A DNA stretch of 64,000 nucleotides. It comes from Elymus sibiricus (lineage: Eukaryota > Streptophyta > Magnoliopsida > Poales > Poaceae). The position numbers and the translations under genes are program-made. The stretch covers positions 417,241,409 through 417,305,408 of the forward strand of contig CM077667.1 in the NCBI GenBank assembly GCA_039707655.1. Direction: 5' to 3'. The notes under the pieces were generated by a model that was not told where the DNA came from, made no database searches, and worked only from the letters and a program-made list of their open reading frames with translations. Of the stretch, positions 25,089 to 34,900 are shown in pieces; the first letter of the stretch is position 1, and the number at the start of each line of letters is the position of its first letter.

Positions 25089-25250
25089 ATGCAACTGAAC
25101 TTCATTAGTAGTTTCGTTGTGTATGCCATTGACAGGGTGATCACTAGCGCCAGAGGAGTCTGGTTCTCCAGTGACCTGAACCGAGGGCATCTTGACTGCT
25201 TTTACTGGTGTCTTGCTGTGCTCAGTGAATCGCTGATTCAGTACTGCTAA
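25089..25250 (+). pseudogene. NRT1/PTR (NPF) transporter, C-terminal fragment
   Basis: A 53-codon frame ends at TAA 25248-25250. It contains AIDRVITSARGVWFSSDLN followed by RGHLDCFYWCLAVLS, which matches the end of plant NRT1/PTR proteins, where a W....LN.G.LD.FYW.LA.LS pattern precedes the last transmembrane helix. Family members are proton-coupled nitrate/peptide/hormone transporters of about 550-620 aa, so more than 90 % is missing. A stop codon lies just upstream in frame (25086-25088), and the preceding sequence is the repeat array. A remnant is much more likely than a working exon. The family call comes from motif recognition only. Confidence 0.55.
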
Positions 25251-25579
25251 CGGAGCTCGATGAAACGAGCGCTACTCCCAGTGCTTATGTGCTCCTCTCA
25301 TTTTCCTCCGATCATCCTGAAACTAATTTGATCGCGGCGGAGTTTGGCGTCTTATATATTTTTTCCTAACCTTTTCTTGTAACCGTGATAGCTGATGCAA
25401 TCCTGAAAAAACCAGCAACATTCTGCTGTGTTGTGAAGAGTTTACCTAAAGTAATGCATCGATTTGTTGGATGCATTACTTCATGTCTACTCACAACATA
25501 TAACCCAACCCATGAACGATTATAGCACAGTCACAGATCAAATAAACGGGACCTTCAATTTGACAACCTGAATAAACGG

Positions 25580-25794
25580 GACCTTCTGTTCACAAATACT
25601 CCCTCCGTTCCAAAATAAATGGTGTGGAACTAAAACCACAACACTTATTTTGGAACGGAGGGAGTATAAGATGTTTTGGATATTTCAATATGGACTACAT
25701 ACAAACCAAAATGCGTGAACAAACACACAAACATGTCTATATACATCGGATTCACAGAAAAGTTAGAAGATCTTATATTTGTGAACAGAGGGAG
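25580..25794 (+). mobile_element. Stowaway-like MITE (outer), interrupted by a second MITE
   Basis: The right terminal repeat is CTTATATTTGTGAACAGAGGGAG (25772-25794), followed by TA. The left end, GACCTTCTGTTCACAAATA plus TAAGATG beyond the inner MITE, is its inverted partner with a decayed tip. Without the 66 bp inner element and one TA it would be about 147 bp. Confidence 0.68.
25599..25664 (+). mobile_element. Stowaway MITE (inner, 66 bp)
   Basis: Perfect CTCCCTCCGTTCCAAAATAA / TTATTTTGGAACGGAGGGAG type inverted ends with TA target duplication at 25597-25598 and 25665-25666. It is almost a pure hairpin and has no coding capacity. Confidence 0.88.
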
Positions 25795-25796
25795 TA

Positions 25797-26136
25797 TCTG
25801 TATAGGCTGCTGCACAAATGCATACTACTAACAAGCTATCATTCTTTCCAACCTAAGAACAAGTACTAAACCTTAGGTGACCACGGGAGGGATTTGCTAT
25901 GGCGCCACGTTTGCTCAAGTGCCTGGGCGAGCTTGAACATGACAAAAAAAGCGGAACTGGGTGCTACTAAAGTGCTACACCTAATTGTTTTCTACATCTA
26001 TTAGTAGCAACACCATTCACGTTTCAAGCAAAATATGACACAACCGGCAAGTGATGGATTGTCAGCGTATCTCAGTTTGACAGCATGTATACATGAGGAC
26101 GGTGCAGGCCAAGAACAGCACCATTCACATAACAGA
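25797..26136. other. Intergenic stretch, probable 3' flank/UTR of the DUF3615 gene
   Basis: No gene supported. The part next to 26137 is downstream of the stop codon of the minus-strand DUF3615 gene and may hold its 3' UTR. Confidence 0.4.
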
Positions 26137-27726
26137 TCACATAATTCCGCTGCAGTAGTCCAAGATAGCTTGATCGATGTTTTCTCCATAAAAACGACGA
26201 GTACGTCTGGAGGGGCGAGAGGATATGTAACTGGTTAACTCTTGATCCAGGTACTCCACGAAACCAATGTCTCTGACAGGATGGAAACATCTGTAGTCAG
26301 CATCACTTTTGATGGGGCAATCCAGGTCTTTGACTGTTCCATCCAAAGTGTAGTACTGCCCACCAGAGAAGTTCTCAGATTCATCCGGGTGGTCAATTTG
26401 GAAGTTTCCGGTAACACATTCATGGCACCTATCTGCATTTTTGCAGATGGAGAGGATCAGAAAGATGATTCATGGCACCTATCATGTATGCCCCAGGCAA
26501 ACAAATCCCTAACAAACTAGTGAATGAAGTCGTAAGCATCTCAGTTTCGTTTCAAATACTACCAAAGAACCAACCATGCATGAGATGATCAGATGTCATG
26601 AGTAGCACTAAATAATTTCAGTACTGAAAAGACAAAACTGATTGGAGGTCAAGAGCATACCAACTTCACTTGGTGATGGTTCTACTGTACAGCACAAGGT
26701 GACGTCCTCTTCACAAAAGTCAGAGCCAGACAGAAGTGCTTCAGCAAAGAAAAAAACAGGAGCTTCTCTAGCACAGGAAGGATCCTTAGGCAGCGCCATA
26801 AAACTAATGTGGAAAGAATCATCCATATTGAACTCATCATGTACAGAACCAATGCCATAGATGACATGAAGCTGATAATGTGCTGCAGTTTGCTGGGCAT
26901 ACTTGCGCAACGCTGCATCTGCTAATTCAACCCACCGTTTGTACCATCCTATGAGAAGTTTCCTCCTTCTAGTGATGAGTTTAAAGGCCGCCGTGAACCG
27001 CTTTTCAAGAGGAGGGTGTGGCAGCTCATCTGATAATGGGGAAGGTAGCAACATGGTGGAGAGGCGCAGAATGTCAGCCGAGGAAAGCGTGCGCTTGTTG
27101 TTGAGCAGTGAGACAGCGTCACGTTCCACAGAAAGCAAACCGGAAGAAGCGAAGAGTGCAAGGGCCGCAGGTTTGAAGTGCCGCGCCGCCATGTCAGCCG
27201 CTTGAAAGGCGGCTTCCAGCTCCAATGCCGTCAGACGGAACGACGACAGTGCAGTACCGCGTGCGGAGGCAACAGCGGGATGGAAGTCGGCGCGAGAGAG
27301 ACTGAGGTGCCATAGGGCATCGTCATCGGAGAGGGCGGGACAGAGATGGCGAAGTGAGGCAACCAATCCATCAAGCGAGCACTGAACTAGGCGGCGTATG
27401 GTACAGTTGCTGATGAAGGCAGTATCGATCCGGTCACTGGAGCGAATGGGAAAAGCGGCAGAGTACCAGACAGAATTGACGATGATGTTGTGGACAGGGT
27501 GTGGAGGGCCGTAGCAGTGACCAGTGATGAGGAGGCCGCGCGAGAGGCTGGTCCAGAGTTCTTCGGTGGGCAGGCGGGAGATGGCGTCGAGGTAGTAGCA
27601 GCGGATCAGGCCAAGCATCCTCCGTCGCAGTGTGCGAGAATCCGGTCTCTTCTGGCGCGTTGCCGACGCCTCCTCCTCCCTCGAGGAAATGGAGGCCATG
27701 GCAGGGAATACTACCTCCTCTGCCAT
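26137..27726 (-). CDS. DUF3615-family protein, second module (two exons)
   Basis: The protein has an N-terminal all-helical part followed by a C-terminal DUF3615 domain, a combination expanded in grasses; its biochemical role is unknown. Exons are 27726-26661 and 26432-26137 (453 aa from ATG 27726), with GT donor at 26660 and AG acceptor at 26433. Motifs: LWTSLSRGLLITGHCYGPPH and HNIIVNSVWYSAA in the helical part, then ADAALRKYAQQTAAHYQLHV, DSFHISFMA and APVFFFAEA of DUF3615. The last exon begins with a Cys-X2-Cys pair (RCHECV) that may bind metal. A second possible start is ATG 27699. The reading frame is open upstream of 27726 into the last exon of the preceding module, so this may be the C-terminal half of a fused protein. 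Confidence 0.75.
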
Positions 27727-28927
27727 AGGGTGCCAACTTGCATCACTGTTACTTTCAGCATCAAATAAGCACTCGACTTCATCCAGTTGAAAGTCCCGGC
27801 CACCAAGGTACTCATGACAATTCGGGTGCACAATCATTTTATTGTAACAAGCACGGCAACTACCTGCGATGACAAGAAACAATTTAGGGGGAAATTGCTC
27901 AACAAACATAATATGTATCTTGAGACACGGCAAATAATTTATGCAGGCATTGGGACATGTAAATTCTGATGATATGAAAATTGTGGAACCGGGGACGTAC
28001 CAATCTCTGTCGACGGATCAACCAGCACACATAAGTGGATACTACTTTCATCACAGGCTGAGGTTGGGGCAACTGCTTCAGTGAAGAACAGCATTGGAGC
28101 GCCTGATACAACAGAACCAGAACCAGAGATTTTACGACAGGCCAAGAAATTGATGTGGAAACAGTTGCCCAATCTCTCTTTGCTTAGCAGATTCACACCA
28201 CACACGGAGTGAAGAACAAATTGCTGCCCTGATTCCAGTGTGTGCCAACGCAATGCCGTTGCCACAACCTCAAGCACTGCCTCTTGTGTGCTGTCTGTGT
28301 GCCGTGGGCTGAGCATTACAGGAGCCGGGACCAGGACTCCAGGAGGGGAGATGGGAGTGCACGGGATAGATTCTTGATGTCCATAGCGGAAAGGATGTGC
28401 TTAACACGCAGTAAGGAGGCGATGTCGTGTTCCACGGGAGGCAACACTGACGCCATGAACAGCCCAAGGGCCGCGGGGTCAGGGTGCCGCGCTGCCACGG
28501 CTGCCGCCTGAAAGGCGCCATGGGCCTGAAGCCGCATCGCGGCCCGTGCGCTGGATTTGCTGGTCCGGTTCGCCAGGGCGACAGCGACGGAGAGGTCGGC
28601 GTCGGCGGACAGCAGGTGCCACAGCGCGTCGCCGGTGGAGAGGGACGGGCAGAAGCGGCGGAGGGAGGCCACCAGCCCGTCGAGGGAGCGGCGGCAGACG
28701 CGGACGAGGCCGTCGCCGCTGATCACGTCGACGGCGGCGCGGAGGGGGGAGGCGGCGGCGTACCAGACGGAGTTGAGGAGGATGTTGTGGACGGGGTGGA
28801 GGGGCCCGTAGCAGTGGCCGGCGGAGAGGAGGCCGCGCGCGAGGGCGGTCCGGAGGTCGGCGGCGGGCAGCCGCGAGAGCGCGTGGAGGTAGTGGCGGTG
28901 GACGAGGATGAGCAGGGCCCGCCTCAT
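27727..28927 (-). pseudogene. DUF3615-family protein, first module, frameshifted and fused to the second
   Basis: This is a paralogue of the module at 26137-27726 in tandem. The helical part (28927-28318) has the matching motifs LRTALARGLLSAGHCYGP and HNILLNSVWYAAA. The DUF3615 part (about 28340-28001) has VATALRWHTLESGQQF, FHINFLACR and APMLFFTEA. Between them the frame changes at about 28340, and the first frame ends at 28316. An intron at 28000-27864 (GT-AG) joins to an exon with SCRACYNKMIVHP and YLGGRDFQ, which then runs without a stop into the second module. The true start is unclear: ATG 28927 is in frame, but similarity seems to continue upstream, where another ATG lies in a different frame. 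Either a pseudogene half or a sequencing error. Confidence 0.65.
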
Positions 28928-29270
28928 GGCGCTCGTGTCCGCCTGCGCCCAAGCCTGCTTGGCTGCTTCTCCTCCTCTTCCGCCATGGGCGGTGGCTGGC
29001 GCAGTACGCAGGCGCAGGCAGGGGTTTTGTGCTGGGCGGTGCGGTGCGACCGAGGGTTTGCTCAGGAGGAGCCTGGCCTTCCGCCGGTTCGTGTCGGATA
29101 CGGTCCTATTCTACTACGGGCGCGTTAGCGAGCCGGATAGAGCGCAGGCGTCGGGACCAACGGTGCGGTAGCTCGCATACAGCGCGCGCGACTGCATCTC
29201 TTCCGCTTGTTTTTCTTTTTTATTAGGTATAAGATGCAAAGACATATTTTAGAAATACATGAGTTTTTTT
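28928..29270. other. Upstream region of the DUF3615 locus
   Basis: GC-rich to about 29180, then AT-rich. It should contain the promoter of the minus-strand locus, but I see no certain TATA box. The large plus-strand frame at 28484-29128 is a GC shadow. Confidence 0.35.
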
Positions 29271-29287
29271 TGCGGGTGATAGAAATA

Positions 29288-29581
29288 TATATTTTTTAAA
29301 ACATAGTACAGACGCAGACGCTTATATATACACGCATACACTCATCCCTATAAACACACAGACCTATGAGCATCTTCGAGAGACTGGGTCAGCATGTCAT
29401 CTTTAGGTTAACGAAGTCACCATAATCGTCTCGTAGTGTATGGGAACGTCTCCTTCCACTGAACGCGCATAGCTAGAAATACTAAAATAAATCCAGAAAT
29501 AATGCGAGCATCAAAATTTGAACATTGATGGGCTGGGTATAACATTGTCCTCCTAATAATCCAACCACAGGTTAGTTCGTA
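29288..29581 (-). mobile_element. tRNA-derived SINE (Au/PoaS-like)
   Basis: On the minus strand it begins with a tRNA-like head (CCTGTGGTTGGATTATTAGG) with a B-box-like GTTCAAATTTTGATGCTC near 29505-29526. It runs through the conserved body (AGGAGACGTTCCC-like) and ends TGTACTATGTTTTAAAAAAT at about 29290. Imperfect 14 bp target duplications, GGTGATAGAAATA (29275-29287) and GGTGATGAAAATA (29582-29594), flank it. No protein is encoded. Confidence 0.7.
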
Positions 29582-29594
29582 GGTGATGAAAATA

Positions 29595-30060
29595 CATGAA
29601 TAACATATTTTTTTAGATGTTCATGTGCTTTAATAAAAAGTGTCCGCATATTATTTTTTAATATGTTCCTGGAATTTTTTTAAAGGTGACCATGGGTTTA
29701 AAAACAGAAATCATGTAATTTTATAAACATACTCCCATATTGTTATCAAAACTTGCGTGCATCGAGAAAGTGCTCAAGCATGTTTTAAAGAAATGTTCTT
29801 GTGATGTTTAAAAACATGTTTATGTAATTTTCAACAGAGTGTTCACATGTTGTTTTTGTAATGTTCACACGCGTTTAAATAAATGGTCATATAATTTTGA
29901 AAAAGTGTGTCACGTGTTTTAACAAATATTCGTATAATTTAAAAAGTATTCACACACTCAGAAAATTGTGGAATTTTAGAACATTGATAGCGCATTTTAG
30001 AAATAAAATGATGTTGTTTTTGTAAAATTCTTTATATTTTTCAGAAGTGCGCATATAAGC
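29595..30060. repeat. Degenerate AT-rich periodic repeat
   Basis: Imperfect units of the kind TGTTCATGTAATTTT..AAAA recur about every 25-40 bp. No gene is supported. Similar periodic DNA lies at 40390-41040. Confidence 0.5.
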
Positions 30061-30276
30061 CCCATTGAAAATCATAGAAAAACCAGAACTAAAAAATGAG
30101 AACTGGTAGATGCCCACTAGTCTTGTCCGCTTTGAGACCACCTGTAGGTGAGCGCGTCATAATGAACAAATCTTGTAGAATTTTTCTGTGCATGGTGAAT
30201 TAATCGTGTTGTTTCAAGCCCTGAACCGTAGAATTATTCATGTTTTGCGCATTGAAGAATATTGTGTGCAATTCGA

Positions 30277-30300
30277 GGGGGGGGGGGGGGGGGGGGGGGG
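30277..30300 (+). repeat. Poly-G run (24 bp)
   Basis: An uninterrupted run of 24 G. Its exact length may be an assembly estimate. Confidence 0.8.
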
Positions 30301-30681
30301 TTAATAATATTTTTTTCTTATATTTGAAGTTCTTCATATGCAAATTCATTTTCCACTGCGGGGATTCGTACGCAGATTCAGAAGCTATGCTGATGAAAAC
30401 AACACATTTGCTTTTGCGGAAATTTGTGTGGGTGCAGATCCATGTTAGTGGCTAGTAATTATTTTGGTGATGGGTCAACGAATTTGTGAGTACTCTTTTG
30501 TACTTGCCTAACATTAAAAGATTTTAGAAAAATCAATGTGATGTGTTTATAATAATGAGTGATGATGTCCTGCTTGGTCCTTGATCCTAAGAAGAAATTG
30601 GTCATGATTTCTAATAATTCTTTTCATGAATACGAATGTGGGAATTTGTTACACCGCTGAATGCATTGCTCGTTGTTGATA

Positions 30682-30919
30682 CTCCTTCCATTCCACAATG
30701 TAGTGGGCCCGCGCTTCTCAAGATTTAAGTTTGATCATATATTTAACCAACGAGACCGATTACGGTCGAAGCAAAAATTATACCACTGAATTCGTATTTT
30801 CGGTTACGAATTCAATGGTATAATTTTTGCTCCCGCCGCAGTCGGTCTCGTTGGTTAAATTTATGGTCAAACTTAGATCACGGAAAACGAGGACGCACTA
30901 TATTATGGAACGGAGAGAG
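30682..30919 (+). mobile_element. Stowaway-like MITE, nearly palindromic along its length (238 bp)
   Basis: It lies between TA dinucleotides (30680-30681 and 30920-30921) with ends CTCCTTCCATTCCA and TGGAACGGAGAGAG. The inverted similarity extends inward to a centre near 30800 (AAAAATTATACCACTGAATTC against GAATTCAATGGTATAATTTT), so the transcript could form a long hairpin. Confidence 0.8.
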
Positions 30920-30921
30920 TA

Positions 30922-31687
30922 CAAAACATGTATATCATTGAGAGCATTCAGAGATTGAATTTTCTTGTGATCCAAAGCTGAAGTGGGAACTCATATTGTC
31001 AAAAAACACATATTTAATCTTGCTAGTAATCTATTGTTATGTGATGTGAAGATTTGTTTTCTTTGTGTGCATTAGTCTTTGTTAACTCTGCGTTTCTACC
31101 CATGAGAACTAATGCTAAATCCCCGGTGTGTTACATGTCCTAAACACCAGCTATAACTCCAAATTTTGAATACAGGTGGAGAGAGAACTACGCAACTGCA
31201 ATGACAAGTGCGAAAATGGTGCCAGAGTTGGATAAAAAAAGGTTGCACTAATTTCACCAATCCTATGCAACGACCTTTTTCCTCACTTCCCATGCAAGCA
31301 GTGCAAGATCCAGCCGCCACAAAGGCGCACGCACAGTACACGGATGTGGTTGCTCAAAGTGCCATGGAGAGAATCTTCCGGCTAGAGTGGAAGTTCTGGA
31401 GTAAACCAATGGGACAGTAACAGCATGTTCATGATAATAACCACTACTGTGGTAGTTTAGAGAGATCACACATCCAATATAGCCATCTATGAACAGAAAA
31501 GGGGATTTCTTATGCATATATCTAATTATCCATCATCAAAATTGAATGAATCCAGATACATACATCATCTCTACAATACAAAAACTTGTTAACATCCTCC
31601 CAACAGCAGATAACTTATATATCATGCCCCCAAATGAAAGAAAAGAAATCAGCCACCAACATCTGGTGGTCTCAAAATAAATTCTAG
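30922..31687. other. Intergenic stretch upstream of the XRN 3' flank
   Basis: No gene supported. Frames of 60-85 codons on both strands at 31096-31517 show no recognised domain. Part of it may be 3' UTR of the minus-strand XRN gene. Confidence 0.35.
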
Positions 31688-31890
31688 TGTACAACACGCC
31701 CCTTACAATCTTTGCTGCTGCTGCTGCCTAGAAGCTTTGAAGATCACCAGAATTTGCAAATTGGATGCGGCTACTCCAGTATCTCGTGATCTGGCAATAA
31801 TTTATAGTATACAACACTTCCCCCAAGGTAATTTTTATACCACGACCAAGAAGTTTGAAGATCACCCAGACTTTGCAAATGCTGTGTCTA
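31688..31890 (-). repeat. Direct duplication in the XRN 3' UTR/flank
   Basis: Two similar copies about 120 bp apart: AGTGTACAACAC...GAAGCTTTGAAGATCACC (31688-31770) and AGTATACAACAC...GAAGTTTGAAGATCACC (31807-31885), each followed by CAGAATTTGCAAAT or CAGACTTTGCAAAT. Confidence 0.6.
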
Positions 31891-31972
31891 TTCCTATGCC
31901 TGACTTAAGTCGAAGTAAGTTCTAGCAAGTAGTAACAGCAGAGCCAGGGCTAGAACCAACGAGGAAGCGGGC

Positions 31973-34900
31973 CTAGTAGCGGCCCTGGCCTGGTGGTCTC
32001 CTGTTTGAAGTCCTATCTAAGTTGCTGTAGCGGTTCTGTGACTGCTGCGGTCGTGAATTAGGTCTGGCAGCAGGTGCCCCACCTCCAGAATAGGAACTAG
32101 GTGGTTGCTGCTGCCACTGTTGGGCTCCTGCATATGGTGCAGGCTGGTAGACCCCACCACCATACCCCCCAGCATACGAGGGGGGTTGCCCATATCGTCC
32201 AAAACCAGATGGCGGTGGAGCAGTATGTGATGAATATGCGTTGCTACTATTCTGATGGTATCCAGATGGATGCCGGCCCGCTCCTCTTGAGTCGCTGTGG
32301 CTGGCTCTCGCATATTGTTGTTGCCTCCCGCGATTATCTCTTGTATACTGATGACCTGATGGCTGGCCATTGGGTAGACTATCACTAGGAACATGCCAAC
32401 CAGAACGTCCAGCAGGCTGCTCCATCCTTGGTGGCATTCCGTTTGGATAATGCATACCATTCATTATAGTTTGATATGGCCTAGCCAGGGAGTATTGTCC
32501 GCCACCACGAACATTCAAGCTGTTTGCAACTAGTCGGTGCGCGGCCTCCCCTAGTTGGCGGCCCTGCATCGATCCTGCAGGGTTTTGCCTTAACCATTTC
32601 AAAGGTAGGTTAGGATTTGCAATGTGGAAGCGAGTATTGACTAAATAGGGTAAAGGCTCATACACTACCTGCTGCTGTTATCAGAATGCCTCCTGTTATT
32701 ATCTTGAGGCCTCCTGCCACTGTCTTCATGCCACAACACAGGCGGTGGTTTCAGATCACCAGCTTCGACAATCTTCAGAGCAACATACACTTGTTAACAG
32801 TGAACACTTCCCAAGTGGAATGATATACTTATGTTGATGTTACGCGAAAATAACAACAGTTCTGTACCTTCTTGGGTATGTTAACACCAACAGGTGGACG
32901 TGCTATGTGCTTATGAGGATCTGGAAGCTTGTAAATCGAGCATCTACGGAAGGCAAATGTCATAATCTTGAATTCAAGTGCCAGATCATATGAATAATAC
33001 AGAGGAGAAATGAGCTTACATCACTTGATTGTCCATAATATCCTCCAGTCCATCCACAGGAGATCTGAAGACGGGCGGACTTGGATCCCCACCACAAAGT
33101 GAGATGTAACCATTCATTCCTCCACTGCACAAAATAAGCAAGAGCAGCTAAGTAATATTATAGTTATAGCAGCTCATAAAAGAGGCGCTATTTGTTATAC
33201 TATAAGATGGCAGTCTACTCATGTTCACTTTGCCCACAGGCCTCAGCAAAAAGCCCGTTGAGTAGAACTAAGAACTAAGAAGGCCAATCAGTCAACATGG
33301 AACTACTACACTTGACAACAAAATACTATCTGCAGTCAATCAAGAATCCTGGTAGGGTTAGCTAACCTAGCAGAAGGATCGAGTTGCTCTTTAATTTCAT
33401 TTCGCTCATTATCAGATAGATGTCCGAATATGCTGCTGAGAGAGTAGATATAAGGTGAAATTGGGTGTGCGCCATTCACAAAAAGCATATTGTACATTGT
33501 ACTGTTTCGCCTTGCTTCTTCAGGCTACACAAGACGAGGGAAATATGAAAAATCTTGTAAGTTAAAACAAGATCGTCTATTACATATGCCATAAAAACAA
33601 TAAACAGATGCAACACTGTTTCATACCGTCAAAGTATGCTCGACTTTTTTAATCTCAGACAGCAACCTATCTTCATCAATGAAGGGCAGTTTGGCTATCC
33701 CCTGTAAAGTACAAATTTTAGTTAAATATGGAAGATGTATGATATACATAAGTATGCTTACTAAGATAAATGTACCTGCCAAGAAAACCTCTTTCCATTC
33801 ATGTCTACTTCAAAATCTGCAGCGTACACAGGTTAAAACGGATTAGAACCAGCTTAAGGTTGTAGGAGAAACTGATACTAATATATTGGCAAAATAAGCA
33901 TACCAATCGGATAGAAGTCAATTATCGGCGAACTAGGATCAGTCATCAATTGCCGATACTGTACTGGGAGTGCATGTGAACTGAAATGTAATAAAACAAC
34001 CTATCAAATAATCCACCCCATCAAGGCACTAAGATTGAAGAAAGAAAATATTAAAATATTCACCTCGCCGCTGGGAAAACTCCCATAAGCTGATCGAAAG
34101 GTTTGAATGGTGACCCGAGTTCAAAAGTTATATTAAGCTGGCCTAAACCTTTTAAATCCGAAGCAAAGGGGGCATAGTGGTAAGGGTAAAACCTACATAT
34201 AGTAAGAAAAATTAGAATGAAACGGGTATTGGTGGGATGGGTAGAGGAAAAATTAAAAACTATCAGCAATTGTGCTACGAATAAAACAGTGTAATGTCTT
34301 ATATTTGACAAATTAAAACATGCTAAATTACCATTGCCATGAGCAGACACCTTCATAATAGTAGTGCATTACCCAACACAAACCTTCAGTATATTTGAGA
34401 ACCTGAAGGAGCACAGAGCACGATCGTATAAGAATTAGGGAAAATGCATTTTTCAAATAATGATCAAGTGACATTCTCTATCATCATGAATAAAGTAATA
34501 ATGGCAACAGGGTATGGTGTTAATAATGAATCATGAATGCAGTATATATTTTTTAATCATGAATGCAGTATATTAAAGGCATTTCCATGATACTTACCAC
34601 ATCCCTACGTATTTCTTCAATTTGCTCAGGCGTTCTTGCCCCAAACTTGTCTTCATAATACCTTTCCCTCCATCCTGGTTCTCCAAGCTTTATCTGAATA
34701 TTATTAACAAAATAATGTTATCACCCGAGTTTTTTAACCATTATAAAATATATAAAATAGTCTCAGAAGGTCCAAAAAATAGAAGTATACTTTCAATTCC
34801 CGAAGGGATGACATACCTAGCCCCTAAAGTAAATAATATATTATATAATAACACTCTACCAGGAATGTAATTTAAACCTATCTTATCCCTACGATCTCTA

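Noticed and set aside
28484..29128. 214-codon plus-strand frame
   Set aside because: Shadow opposite the GC-rich first DUF3615 module; Glu/Gly/Val-rich with no domain.
32101..32388. Plus-strand frame opposite the XRN C-terminal exon
   Set aside because: Antisense shadow of the Gly/Gln-rich XRN tail.
32589..32665. Alternative XRN C-terminus ending at the TAG right after exon 22
   Set aside because: Splicing 32668-32589 keeps GT-AG borders and the frame and joins to a tail ending RRPPGQGRY, as in plant XRN3-like proteins from memory.
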